Source: Kuschelorhynchus macadamiae
Lineage: Eukaryota; Arthropoda; Insecta; Coleoptera; Curculionidae
Reading direction: 5' to 3'
Length of the DNA: 64,000 nt
Assembly: GCA_030620095.1 (NCBI GenBank)
Contig: JAUTXW010000322.1
Coordinates: 1,457,001 to 1,521,000 of the forward strand
In this document: piece after piece, positions 1 to 11,739 of the stretch
Layout: every line of letters begins with the position of its first letter
Position numbering within the stretch: the stretch's first letter is position 1
The notes under the pieces: generated by a model
The model's database searches: none
The model's input: the letters and a program-made list of their open reading frames with translations, nothing else
What the model was told of the DNA's origin: nothing
Position numbers and translations under genes: made by a program

Positions 1-1840
1 AATTACACTTTATAGGATTTGTAAAAAGATGTTAACAAATAATTAATCTTATATATAGATATTTAAGACTTTTTATTGTACGTAGTGAAATTCTGTATGA
101 GGGAATAATTATAAAAAGGCAGAATTATTCACTACTAGTTACACTGAATAATACAAATTTGAAATATTAATTATTTTTAATAACTTCAGCACACAAAAAT
201 GTATAGATGTAAATAACTTTTATTTTAAAATTACAGCCAAATAAATTTGTTTCAAAGTTATTACTTGGGTTGGTAATTATTTTTTAAAGTGCTTGCCATA
301 TTTGATTATATAGACATACTATGTCACATGAGTTGATAAATAATCGAAGAATGTCGGGCGAAAAGCGTCTATTTTTTTCATCTATGATATTTTCTTTTAA
401 GATCGAAATTTGTTTGCGGACGATTGCCAGAGGTCTGAGTTATATTAAGGATTTATTTAGCCCCACACAACACATAAATTAACTTTTAATAGCTATTTGA
501 GTAAAACCGTTTAAAATATCCTAGCAGCACATGTTTCCTTTATTTATTTACTATTTTTTTAATACCATTCTGAAATACTAAATAATAATTTAATATAGGA
601 AAACCTATAATATATTTTCAAGTAAAAGAGTTAAATTTCCCGATGGTTTTACAGATTGAGCAGTTGTTATAGCAGCTCTGGAGCTTAATCGAATTTAACA
701 TATAAATCAAAAACTTATAACATATAACCGACTGTTAAAAATATAAATTTATATTTTCAACATTGTATTTGCTTATTGTATCTCCAATTAGGATAAAAAG
801 AAAAAAATTACCTTTCGATAAAAATAAATTATGACAAAAAAAAGAGAAATTTGAATGAAATATAGTTTTCCTAAACTTAATACACATCTATAAAAATTAA
901 GAAAACCGCCATTTTAAAATATTGGGCTTCAGAGATGCTTCTGTTATTCGTATGCGACAGTCAACTTTTATTTCAAGATTAATCAAGTAAATTTCATTAA
1001 TAATTTCTGCTTTTTTGCTCTTTATTATTACTAATCACCCTATTTAAATGTAATAAAACCAATATTTTACATATTTGAATGATCCATTCTAAATCCCACT
1101 TTTATTAAGGTAATTCCTCAAATTAGCGTCAACACGTCAATTAAATGTGTGCGACATTTCAGAAAGTTAATAGTGTATATCATTAAAAAAAAGCTATTTA
1201 TATAGAGCTTTTATTTATGTTATTCCTATAGCTATTATATAGAGATTTAATTCCTAAATATACTGCACTTAATGAAATTGTATTCGATATTTTTATGAAG
1301 TTTTACCTTAATTTACCATTACTGATTTTTTATATTCAAGGCGACTAACATCGGTATTATATTTATAACAGGACTCCCAATGCTTAAAAGCATTCCTTCG
1401 TTACGGTACATACGTATCTTGTAAAAGAACATACATTGTATAATGTAATAAAGATTATTTATCACAGGACATCGAATTATTAACTTATTTTATGTAGTTA
1501 AAACAATGTTCTACCAATATCATAGACAATAGAAAATATAGAAAATATTAAATATCATAAATTACTTTTTTATATACAATAGAGTAGCATTATATACAAT
1601 AAAGTAGCATCCAATTCCGCTGAGTCCAATAAATATACGTCTTTTTTACCTCGTCCAATTGATATATGTCACATCGTTGCGCGTGTCTGTTACCGCCGCA
1701 TTCTTTGCGAAGGAGATTGCTAGTTTTGAATATACGGAGAATATTAATACGTCCTCATACGATGGTTAATATGTGACTATGTCACACTTGATTTTCGAGC
1801 AAATTTTAAAATTAATTAAATAAGTACAATTTACATTTTT
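1..1840. other. AT-rich noncoding DNA
   Basis: No convincing coding potential on either strand. It lies upstream of an exon that opens with a splice acceptor, so it may be intron of the LRR gene, but no upstream exon or start codon was recognised. Nothing else of note was seen. Confidence 0.5.
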
Positions 1841-1844
1841 TTTT

Positions 1845-2960
1845 ATCTGGCCACCATTTTATTCCGCCATGCTGAAATCAAAAACAAAAAGTTTTACCAG
1901 TTTATCCTTATATCACATTTCATCTAATTTTTGTGCAAAATTGAATGGAATTGAATAAGAAATTTTTATGTTTTTTTAACATCATAAATGGTCGCTATTT
2001 TATTTCGCCATTTCGAATTCGTAGCAAAATGTATTCAATCCATTTATATCTCATTTAATTCTTGCGCAAAATTTAAAATTAATCGAATAAGTATTTTTTT
2101 CAAATCGATTTTTTACATATTTTTATTAGGCGCCAGTTTGTTTTGTCAATATGGATTCGTACTAAAATTTCCCCAGTTCAATCCTATATCATACCTTATT
2201 CTTGTGCAAAATTTGAAATAAACAGGATAAGTAGTTTTTAATAAGATATTTTTTAACATTCTACTAGGATGTTATATTGTCGCGGCTTATTATACATTTA
2301 CAAACATTTTTTTGTCAAAATTTGATGTCAATCAAAGTACTTTTTAGCTATGTTGCAAAGAGACGGACGGACAAGCAGATAGCCACAACGGAATTGAGAA
2401 GCGTTTTTTGGCATCTAGGGACCGTGAAACCTGGTCATTTTTTGACAATGTCATTTTATTTGGCCGCTATTTTGTTCCACCATCTTGAGATCTTACCAAA
2501 ATTTTATCAATTCATGTCAATATCAATACTTAATTCTTGGGCAAAATCTGAAATTAATCGAATAAGTAGTTTTTCAGATACATTTTTTTAAACATTTGGT
2601 AAGGCCGTTATTTTGTTTCGTTATCTTGGATTCGTACTAAAATTTTGCCAGTAAATTCCTATGTAACACTTTATTTTTATGCAAAATTTGAGGTAGATAA
2701 AATAAGTGGTTTCTGATTAATAATTTTTTTAATATTCTATCTAGGCCACCATTTTGTTTGTCAAAATTTCAAGTCAAGTGAATAAGAAGGTTTTTTAGGC
2801 TGATATTTTAAACATTTTGTTCCGCCATTTTAAATTCGTACGAATATTTTGCAATTTAATTTTTGTCACAATTAACTCTTGTGCAAAAGCTTGACACCAA
2901 ACGTATAATTAGTTTTTACAGACTGATTTTTTAAATATTTTATTAGAAAGCCATTTTGTT
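1845..2960 (+). repeat. Array of degenerate ~141-bp repeats (CCGCCATTTTG family)
   Basis: About eight degraded units each open with a version of GCCGCCATTTTGTTCCGCC, near 1849, 1989, 2130, 2462, 2604, 2744, 2818 and 2949; successive clear units are 140-142 bp apart. Within a unit the order is an AAAATTTTACCAGTTTAT-like segment, a CACTTAATTCTTGTGCAAAA-like segment and an ATTAATCGAATAAGTAGTTT-like segment. A separate module with GACGGAATTGAGAAGCG and GGCATCTAGGGACC sits at about 2370-2430. The same family recurs at 27640-28680, 41090-42150, 52480-54830 (interrupted), 55870-56500, 58790-59150 and 60540-60830. Short open frames inside the array are chance. Confidence 0.75.
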
Positions 2961-3091
2961 TTGCCACCAAGTAAGCTATTCGATATAAACGTTTACACTT
3001 TTACACAAAGTTGTTAAATTCGGCATCGTAATATTTGTCTTTAGAAAACGTCTACTGGAATAAGCCTAATTATTGTACTATTTTGTTTCAG

Positions 3092-4246
3092 GAACTTCGC
3101 CAGCTAGAATGCAGGGGATGTACCTTAAGAAAAGTAAGCAAAGAAGTATATCAACTTCTACCTCATTTGTCATTTCTGGATATAGGTGATAATGAGATTA
3201 AAACAATTTCTGCAGACGAACTGGCTGATCTGATGAACCTCAAATTCCTCAAACTCGACGGCAATCAAATATCTGTTTTACACGATAACACATTTGCTAA
3301 TCAGGTTCTGTTAAGGAGACTGAACTTGGGAAGAAACGAAATTACAAAAATAACTGCGAATGCATTTATCGAGCTATATAATCTCACCGAACTCGATCTC
3401 AGTAACAATAAGTTGGAGAAAGTCCATGAAGGAGCCTTTGACTCAATCACTACGACTCTTGAAGTACTTAACTTAAGTGGCAACCAACTTAAAATTCATA
3501 CTCTAAAGGAATTAGCTCGCCTTGAAACATTAAAAGATCTGAAGTTGGCTAGTTGCGGTATAATGGAAATTGATGTACAAATGTTTCCTGATAATCTTGA
3601 GATTCTTGATCTAAGTAATAATCATATTTCTGTTCTAAACTGTGAATTTTTGCCATTCACCTTACGGCAACTCGACATATCTAAAAACAGAATAAGAGGA
3701 ATTGATGAAATTAATCTGCGCAAATTAGACAGAATAAAATATTTAAACCTTCAAGGTAATCCATGGTCGTGTGATCTATGTTTTATTGTACCTTTATTGG
3801 AAAGATCTAACAGGAGCGGAACTTTCAGTGACATATTATGTGCTTCACCTTATACCGTACGAGGAAAAACTTTAGGCATGTTGGAAAAAAGCGAACTGAC
3901 CTGGTGTACGGCCGCCAGCTATAGTACCGGCGACGCTGATTTTTTCTTGGTCTCTGGAGATGGAAAGATAGGAATTATAGCCGCCGGCATGTCAGTCTGC
4001 CTTTTATTCATCACGATTCTAGCCATAATTGGGGCACTGTGCTATTCGAGGCGGCACGCTGCCAAATATTACACCCACGAGGATAAGCTAGCGGTAGAGG
4101 GTGAAAACATATTCGACAATAACCACAGTCCTTTATTTTGTGACGGAGAATTGAGTTTCAAATTTCCTTTAGACAGCGAAAAGAAAATGTCTATCTCAAC
4201 TATTGAGGACATAAAAAAAGATCATTCAATAACAAATGGAACGTGA
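3092..4246 (+). CDS. Leucine-rich-repeat transmembrane protein, terminal exon
   Basis: Last coding exon of a cell-surface LRR protein; the likely role is adhesion or receptor-type recognition. A polypyrimidine tract and AG end at 3091, and the exon opens in phase 0 with E-L-R-Q-L-E-C, so residues upstream of 3092 in the open frame are intron. About nine to ten LRRs follow (LDLSNNKLEKV, LNLSGNQLKI, LDLSNNHISVL and others). Next is a cysteine-rich LRR C-terminal cap (NPWSCDLC ... LTWC). A transmembrane helix follows at roughly 3970-4045 (GIIAAGMSVCLLFITILAII), then basic CYSRRH and a ~55-residue acidic/serine tail ending at TGA 4244-4246. Signal peptide and N-terminus are not in this exon and were not found. 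The architecture fits several insect LRR-TM families, so I do not assign an orthologue. Confidence 0.88.
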   Translation, partial: ELRQLECRGCTLRKVSKEVYQLLPHLSFLDIGDNEIKTISADELADLMNLKFLKLDGNQISVLHDNTFANQVLLRRLNLGRNEITKITANAFIELYNLTELDLSNNKLEKVHEGAFDSITTTLEVLNLSGNQLKIHTLKELARLETLKDLKLASCGIMEIDVQMFPDNLEILDLSNNHISVLNCEFLPFTLRQLDISKNRIRGIDEINLRKLDRIKYLNLQGNPWSCDLCFIVPLLERSNRSGTFSDILCASPYTVRGKTLGMLEKSELTWCTAASYSTGDADFFLVSGDGKIGIIAAGMSVCLLFITILAIIGALCYSRRHAAKYYTHEDKLAVEGENIFDNNHSPLFCDGELSFKFPLDSEKKMSISTIEDIKKDHSITNGT

Positions 4247-5620
4247 AGGTTCGACTAATTTTTAGAATGGTGTCAAGTTTGTGTAATTCGAATCGACACT
4301 AACCAAAAATGGGACCCTTAATGAACTGTGTGATAGAACGGACAATTTTAAAGAAATGTAGGGTTTTGATGAGCAACGATAGATGTTAAAGATATTTATA
4401 TTTATTGTGAACGATTTATGTGAGCTTGTGCAAAGTAGTAAACTTTTGCTTGAAAAGTGCTTGTGTCAAAAATGTTTAAAGTCTGATATGTCTGAATGTC
4501 TCTTCCATTACAAGATATTGTAAAATATTTTTGTTAATAGTTTACACTTATCGGTGCTTACTTTTGATACAAATCATGTACAATTTAATTTGCATGTTTA
4601 GTTTATGCTTACTATATTGTATAGTATTTTCTTTAGTATGATCACATTGATAATACGAGAAAACGAATGATAACTGCAAAGAGAACGAAATTTAATTTAA
4701 TCACATCAATTCTTTAAATGTTATATTTAATCACTTTAACTTTTTCTTAGTTAGCTACACAGTGGACATTTTCTAATATAAAAATATATTGACAATTAAT
4801 TGAAAAGAACATTTTTTGGCATATAAAAGAAAGGCCTGTTTCAATAACGGTGAAAAGGACAAGATAATCAAAATAATTTTTGGTGTTAAAATGTTATCAT
4901 TTATTTAAGCATAATTATTACTTTTGCCTTTTTATCATTGGGATAATAATTTGTGATAAATTTATTTAATATTAACTTCCCGTAAAATGGGTGGTAATCT
5001 TTCAAGCCTAATTTTGACTTTAGGCAGAGAAAATAATTATTAAACGAATTTCAGCCTTTAACTTCTGTGCGAAAATTACCATTATTACCTTAAATTCTTT
5101 AATATGCTATTCTTAAGTAAAATGTATTTACATTTCATATAACGGGTGGATAACTAGTTTCTTTTATAAAATTGTATGTTTGTATTTCCTTTTTATAGCT
5201 TTATTTGTTATTTAGGTTATGCTTTTTTATTTTCATGTGAATACAAGGTTATACAATTTTTTTTAAAGTTTATATTTTTTTATCTGCGGATAAACGAATG
5301 AATATGAAGCAAAATATTTACATACAAATTTGTTGGTGATTTTGTTTCAATATTATCAACCAAAGCAATAACAGTGAGCAACCACTACAATACATAACAA
5401 ATCTAAAACTTTAGTAGCAGTTAAACCTCCTTCAGTTCTTATGACTTATTAACTTTTGCTCAGGCTATCTATGAGATTTATTATTATTTCTTATAAAAAT
5501 CATTCTTCTAAAAGTGCATTTATTAGATCATCCCAGTTTACTAAGAGGCACTATATATCTCGCAAACATGCGTTCTGAAAATATAAATAAAGCAAAATAA
5601 TTTTAGACATGAATTATGAA
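4247..5620 (+). other. Probable 3' UTR of the LRR gene
   Basis: AT-rich noncoding sequence directly after the LRR stop codon. A canonical AATAAA lies at about 5584-5590 (ATATAAATAAAGC) and could end the transcript, giving a ~1.35-kb 3' UTR. Earlier variant signals are possible. The extent is inference. Confidence 0.4.
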
Positions 5621-8060
5621 ATGAAGTTAGTAATTTTTACATTAAACTTACAAACAAGAAACAGCATACTTGTTGGGTAATAAAATTAAACACACTTTTT
5701 TAAAAATTCAATCCCATAGAGCATTTTTGAGATTATCGTGAAGGGCGAAAAGTTACATCGTAAATTCCATCGAAACAAAAAACACAGGTTTGAGTGTTAA
5801 AACTTTTATTAGTAACACAATGTGTCTTTCAAACTTGATCTGTAATTTTTTTATTTAACTTTTTTTTTTATTTTTCAGTATAAAAGAAGATAAAAGGATT
5901 GTTAAAATTCACTGGTTTTTATTCTCTTAATATCGCACTTAGTCAAATATTAGAATTCAGCCATCCAAATATATAATCAAAAACAATTTGAATTTCAAAA
6001 CGGAAAAAAAAGTGTTGTGGAAAAATAGTTCTTGCAAATCTTAGGACCCTTAATATTTTAGCTAGTATCGATAATACAGGTTTAACATAATAACACATAT
6101 GTACTATTATTAATATAAGGTGTTTTTAGGCCACTTTGCTTCTAAAATATATTTCTTCTTCGTTACAGAAAAATCCAACATCTGAATAAAACTAGTTCCT
6201 GATATTTTCCCCAATCTGGGCCCACAGGTTTTCTAAGGTTTCCAATTCTTTATTTTTGCAATTATAAAGTTATTCATAACAGCGGCATTAATTTTCTATA
6301 AGCTAAATAATGCTTAGTTCAGTTTTATTTCATTCACCTTTCCAAAAGTGTTATTTTATTTCATTCATCTTATCAAATTCATCTTATCAAACGTATTCTA
6401 CGTTTTTTTGATCATGTAATTACATGATTATTTATCTTTCTATTCAGGTAAACATTCTGTAGTTAGCAACTCATTTTAAGAAAAAAACACTTATTTCCTT
6501 TGTCATATCAAACCTAACAAGGATCGTATAAAGAGCTTAATTCCTCTCCTACTCTTTATAATTGTTAATAATAGTTTTAGTAATATTGTTCTTAGTTATA
6601 TTGTAGATTGGAACACGTAACAAAAATAGTTTTGTTATTAACATGATAAATTACACCTTTTATTCGTAAATATCTGCTAATATGAAATGAATATCAATTG
6701 ACTGAATTTTTCTTTACAAAAGCAACAAATAAGAACAATTCAGTATTAAAAAATACAATCACTTAAAAGTAAGCTAATTAAACTTTATATTATGTGGCAG
6801 ACTTTTAGAGTCATGTTCTTTTCCTCAAAGTAAGGCCTTTCGTCAAAATAAGGCCTTATACACAGATATCCGTAAATGCTTCTGTTTTCATAACAAGAGG
6901 CAATAAGGACATTTCAATATTTGTACTAGGAATTTTAGTGTTTAATTTTGCATAGAATTTTGTAACTTTGCTTGTTTTAAAGTGACTAAGCTTTCAAATA
7001 TTTTTTTTATCAAAATGTAACATCCAGTAACGTGTGCCTTTTTCTTTATTTTTAATTAAGACATTGTCTGTAATTATAAATATGGAAATTAAAAGAAAAT
7101 GTATATTAGATATAATTGATAAATAAGTCATTATTCATCCAAGTTTATCCTCCAAATTTTAATATTTTAGTTTTGACTTTTGATTTCGATTTGATTAGAT
7201 TTGCTCACAAAAATGGAAAACTTTCTTAACTTTCAAAGACATTTTATCTCGGTAAGGAAGCACTTCAACGTTAAATCAACCTGTATATAAATATATAAAA
7301 ATCTTTTATTAGTAATTGTATAGCTTGATGGAATATCAAGGCATTAATGCAGCATGTAAACTAATGTAATAGGTAATTAACTAGATTATGATTATTTGGG
7401 GACTTTTGAATTACTGTTTCTCACAATGTGTTTATACCAAAAAAAATATTAGTTTAATGTGCATGTAAATAGTCAAATATTTTACGTTGTATGTATTATA
7501 GTATCATAGGTTTAGAGCTCAAATCTTTTTACTTTGTATATTTAATATCCAAAAGCAAGCTTACGAATGGTATGGAAAGAGAATAAATCACTGTTTTGTC
7601 CGTCAGAGAAAGAACATTATTATGCATATTGCATGATGTCCAAATCTATTTCTGAAAACACAGGAGCGAATTATGTGCTATTTTATTTCGAGCAATGATA
7701 TTCTACTTACATATAACAAAATTTTCAAAAATCCGCCTTTTCTTGCAAAACAGAGATTATTACTAATACGTTTCTATTGATAAATAGAAATACATTTACG
7801 CGGAACTTAACAGGCTCCTTTTTTATATTTTATATGTATTTTAAATAGCTAATTTGTAAATTATTTCAGCTATTCGTTCTGCCACAGCTCGGTAATCTAA
7901 TTTCAACTGAGCCTATTTGATACCAAAAAATATCTTAAAAGTAAAATAATCTGCAGTAAAACTATGTTATAGAAAATCATTTGGTGGTAAGCAAGAAACT
8001 TTAAGCTACTATATAGGGCGTTTATTAATGGAATGAACATATTGAAGGAGGTAATTCTTT
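5621..8060. other. AT-rich intergenic DNA
   Basis: No gene seen. Small items: a direct 14-bp tandem (TTCATCTTATCAAA twice, about 6367-6392) and a perfect 18-bp palindrome ATCATGTAATTACATGAT at 6411-6428. Confidence 0.5.
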
Positions 8061-8717
8061 GGATTATTTTAAGGTTAGAAGTTTAAATAAACATGGGTCC
8101 TAAAATGCCTACTTTTCGAGATACAGAGTGTTAAAATTTTAACAAAAAAATCGTTTTTACCCAATATTTTCATAACGCCTTTTGACATTTCTTTGAATTT
8201 TGGTCGGTATTAAGCAGGTATAAAAGTAAGTGAAAGTGGCGCCCTCTCTAACATGCTTTTTAATATTCTTAAACGAAAAAAGATGACCTCTTGGCTTTTT
8301 TTTTGAACGATGAACGGTTTTTTGCATACATGTAGGTGGAGGACACTTCCAACAATTCCTGTAAATAATCTGTGTGTTTACAGACAACAAAACAAATTTG
8401 TCTTTTCTTGTAATTTTAAATTGTAAACGTTCTTTATAAAAAATGAAGTTGATTTGATTTGGAGTTTTACTCTACAACGAAGCTTAAATCGAAAAAAGTC
8501 ATAGTAACATTCTTACTTGTTCATAAAAATTAATTAAACTAAAAATCTAATTCATAAATGTATTTCAAAAATCTAAGCTTACTCGCTATTAAATAGCGCT
8601 ATGTCTCCTTCCACGCTAACGGGAACGAACTTTCTAAATTTTGGTTCACGTGAAACCAAATGTGAGGTCACGCTGACTAATATAAGCTAATTATTTTATA
8701 TGGTTTTTTGTCGAAAA

Positions 8718-8789
8718 GCTTGGTGGCGTAGTGGTAGGGTTTTCAGCTCGCGTCGTATAGCAGGTGGGTTCAAATTCCGACAAGGACAA
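8718..8789 (+). other. tRNA-like (SINE-head-like) segment inside the foldback element
   Basis: Contains an A-box-like TGGCGTAGTGGTAGGG and a B-box-like GGTTCAAATTCC at near-tRNA spacing. Short complementary ends CTTG and CAAG could form part of an acceptor stem. The T stem and anticodon arm pair poorly, so this is a tRNA-derived pol III-like sequence rather than a functional tRNA gene. Confidence 0.45.
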
Positions 8790-8857
8790 ACATTTTTTTT
8801 TAGATTTTTTTTAACAAAATTTATAATTAAAAAAAAATTGGAATACCTATCTTCTTA

Positions 8858-8886
8858 AAGTTAGGTTAGGTTAGTATTGGTTAGGT
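8858..8886 (+). repeat. Short TTAGG run (insect telomere-type motif)
   Basis: AGTTAGGTTAGGTTAG followed by TTGGTTAGG. It lies in the centre of the foldback element. Four TTAGG words occur within 29 bp. It is too short to be a telomere and is recorded only as a motif. Confidence 0.5.
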
Positions 8887-9472
8887 TTGCTGTAAAGAAA
8901 GCGCTTGGTAGCGCGTCAACCGAATTTCGAATCTATATCAAAACAAGGATTTTTGTTAACTAGTACAAGTTTGTCAAAAAGCCGTCATGCACACGTTTTT
9001 TCTTATTTAACGCGAACCGACTTTCCAACGATTCTTTCACGTTAGCGTGGAAGGAGCAACGGCCAACAAATAAATTAAAATAAGAATAAAATATTGTGTA
9101 GGTATTGAGCACTTAAAATTAATTTTATTTTATTTATCAAAACCGTTCATCGTTCAGAAAAAGTCAAGAGGTCATTGTTATTAAAAAATAATAGGACATT
9201 GCGAAAGTAATTTTTATTTTGGAAAAAATGCAGTGGCATATCATTTTTTTATATTAATTAATTATTTTAATATTAAAGGGCATGTTAGACAGGGCGCCCT
9301 CAGGGGCTCTTAAAAACATTTTTTGCCTAAAAAATGTACTTTTATACGTGCTTAATACCTACTAAAATTAAAAGAAATATAAAAAGGCGTTATGAAAATA
9401 TTGGGTAAATTTTAACACCTTGTATAACGGGAAGGGGACATTTTAGGACCCATGTTTATTTGAACTTCTACC

Positions 9473-11280
9473 GTTTAATAGTTTGCATTAAACCTAGTTT
9501 ATTTCGATAACAAAAAAGATAGCGGGCTGAAATTTTAATGGCTTTTTTCACAAACTAGGTATTTTAAGAAAAATTATATACAAAATATATTTGACCAAAT
9601 GAGCCTATTCTATGAAACAGCGTTTTAGTTTCGATGGTTACTCTCCCAACAAGTTTTATAAGGAGATAAAGTTTAATTCTACGAATAAAGAAAATGTTTG
9701 ATGATGTTTATATTCCACTAATTTTTAATATTTTTTTACTTTAATTTAGCCGTGTGTCGGTGAATAGGGTTTAGTGATGCTGGACCAGTTTATTCTTCTA
9801 AAGTTAGAGCCAATAAATAATAATATAAATAATTTTGATCGTAATTTTATTAGTAAATAAACCTTGGTTAATGGTAGTGGCATGCGGGAAATTTAAAACA
9901 CTTGATGCCTAAAAAATTAATTTATTGTGTTTTGGAAAAATATGATTCGGTTTGTAATGAAATAAGTTCTTATTTTTAAAATATTACATATACTATTTGA
10001 TCTAGAATCCTTATTTTGAGATTATGCTACTGCCATATGCAAAAATCTTCAGAACTGTTGTGAAACTATAACAGCTTTCGTTTTTAAAGTTTAAAATGGT
10101 GTTATAAACAAATAGAATGTAAAATATTTAACCGTATGTTTTGTTTCTCCAGAAAAATTTTGTAGCCGCATATAAATCGCTTACTTCAATTTATATTACA
10201 CTAAAATGCTAGAAAAGTAGCATTTTGATCTAATCTACATTAATTTTGCCACAAGAACTTTATAAATTATTTTAAAGTGATATATTTTTAAAAAGTCTGT
10301 ATAAGTCAATTAAAATCCGATTATGAGAAATATACATCGAATAAGATCAATTTTTATTTTTTTTTTAAATTAAAAACTAACTTTAATCATACGCTTAAAA
10401 ATTTCAAGAAACAGTTAATATAGCAAGTTAAAAATAGGGTTGTACTTTTTTATTAACTTGCCAATTTTTAAAAATCTTTATTGAACACAAATACAAAAAA
10501 TATTTTTATATAATTTCATTGAGTCCCAAATATTAAATATATTAATAAGAAAAATAAGTAAAACTTAAAAGTAAGCAGCATGGACTTCTCTACTTTAGGC
10601 AGATTGTCTTACATAATATAGAAAATTCAAATTTTATTTCTCTTGATTGTTTTTCTCGAAAATATGTATTGTGCCTTTATATAGACGAGTAGTTTTCAAG
10701 TCAAGGAAGAGTGAAAAGTTACCTTCGGCGCTAGACAGAAAATATTGTAAGATTCTTAATATAAATTTAGAAATTTCTTTTTTATTTTCTCTAGTTTTAA
10801 TGGTCGTTCTAGAAAACCATTAATTGACACTGGCAACAGTATATCAAAGTGCGGTTTGCCATATTGACGGATCAAAGTGCTTAAAATTGTGGCATGGCAA
10901 TTTTAACGCACTTAATTTTCTGCCGCTGACATATTATTAAATTATATAAATATATACAAAAAATTCGTCTCTAGTACCAAATACGAAAAATTCATAATAA
11001 AAACATTCCACAATAGTCAATTGGTCGATATATTTGTTTATTGTTTATTTATCATCAGCAACATACTGACAAAATGTTTACAGACAGAATATAACAAAGA
11101 TAATTTAATTAAAATTTTTCAATTACTAGGCGGTCAAAAATTCAAAGTAATCACTATATTGTTTTTAGTTTTCTTTCTGAGCCCTCTGCAGTCCACTTCT
11201 AAATATAAACTTTTCCCAACTTTTCTACTCGTCCCTACTTTCAACTACATTGTTTGCTAACAATCTTACCGATGTCATCA
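9473..11280. other. AT-rich intergenic DNA
   Basis: No gene, RNA or structured repeat recognised. The open frame at about 11021-11260 is rich in F, I and L, as expected from random AT-rich sequence. Confidence 0.5.
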
Positions 11281-11313
11281 ATTCACATCATTCCAAGCAA
11301 GCTTCTGTCTATT

Positions 11314-11502
11314 TCACGTGGTTTCGAGTGCATGATTTTTCTTGTTCATTTCTCGGTATCTTTTCATTTGGGGCTCGTTATTTCGTTGTTTTGCACCTGA
11401 CCTTTTAGGATGATTTCGAGTATACGAGTCTTCATTCGCTGCATAACTTTCATACGACTTGCTTTTCGTTTTGTTTTTTGACATTATTTCTAGTCTGTAC
11501 AT
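11314..11502 (-). CDS. Small hydrophilic open frame of unknown status
   Basis: A 62-codon frame on the minus strand; an internal ATG leaves 56 codons beginning MSKNKTKSKSYESYAANED. The composition is strongly hydrophilic (K, N, S, E, R) with few I, L or F. That is unlike the hydrophobic noise frames around it, and the local base composition is less AT-rich. No splice signals, domain or family were recognised. It could be a remnant exon, a transposon fragment or chance. Confidence 0.15.
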   Translation of the reverse strand: MYRLEIMSKNKTKSKSYESYAANEDSYTRNHPKRSGAKQRNNEPQMKRYREMNKKNHALETT

Positions 11503-11706
11503 ACCAACAGGCGCGAATCTCCCCAGGCTAAGTAGGCAGCGACCCTTTTAGCAATTTATTTGTTCAAATAAAAAAAACTATATATTTTTGATATCCATAA
11601 GATGCGCACCGCACCTGGCACAGCATCTCGCACTACGCCTAACCTTGCATCTACTTTGCACAGTAGTCTCCTCGTTGATGACCGGTTCATCGCATTGATG
11701 CAGTTT

Positions 11707-11739
11707 GTTTATTAACTCGGGGGAGCCGAGTTAATAAAC
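11707..11739. repeat. Perfect 14-bp hairpin
   Basis: GTTTATTAACTCGG (11707-11720), a 5-base GGGAG loop, then CCGAGTTAATAAAC (11726-11739). The stem is perfect and has a GC clamp at the loop. It lies in a locally GC-richer patch (11590-11740). Function unknown; it could be two abutting inverted-repeat ends. Confidence 0.8.

Larger units (their letters stand above)
8073..9472. mobile_element. Foldback/MITE-like element, ~1.4 kb, long imperfect inverted arms
   Basis: The left end (8073-8100, ending AAACATGGGTCC) is matched in reverse complement at 9447-9472. Homology continues inward along both arms: GTGTTAAAATT; CCCAATATTTTCATAACGCC (8160-8179 against about 9386-9405); GGTATTAAGCA; GGCGCCCT-TCTAACATG; GATGACCTCTTG; GAACGATGAACGGTTTT; and CTCCTTCCACGCTAACG (about 8605-8622 against 9037-9056). 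The arms are roughly 450-550 bp each. No transposase is present, so this is a non-autonomous inverted-repeat element. The centre carries a tRNA-like segment and a TTAGG run. Clear target duplications were not identified. Confidence 0.75.

Noticed and set aside
1988..2591. Two plus-strand frames of 77 and 104 codons
   Set aside because: They fall in the degenerate 141-bp repeat array and change between units; no coding constraint visible.
1845..2960. CRISPR-like array
   Set aside because: Units are long, degenerate and without constant spacers; the genome is eukaryotic.
8718..8789. Functional tRNA gene
   Set aside because: A- and B-box words are present but the acceptor, T and anticodon stems pair poorly; called a tRNA-derived segment instead.
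8858..8886. Telomeric or interstitial telomere array
   Set aside because: Only about four TTAGG words within a foldback element; far too short.
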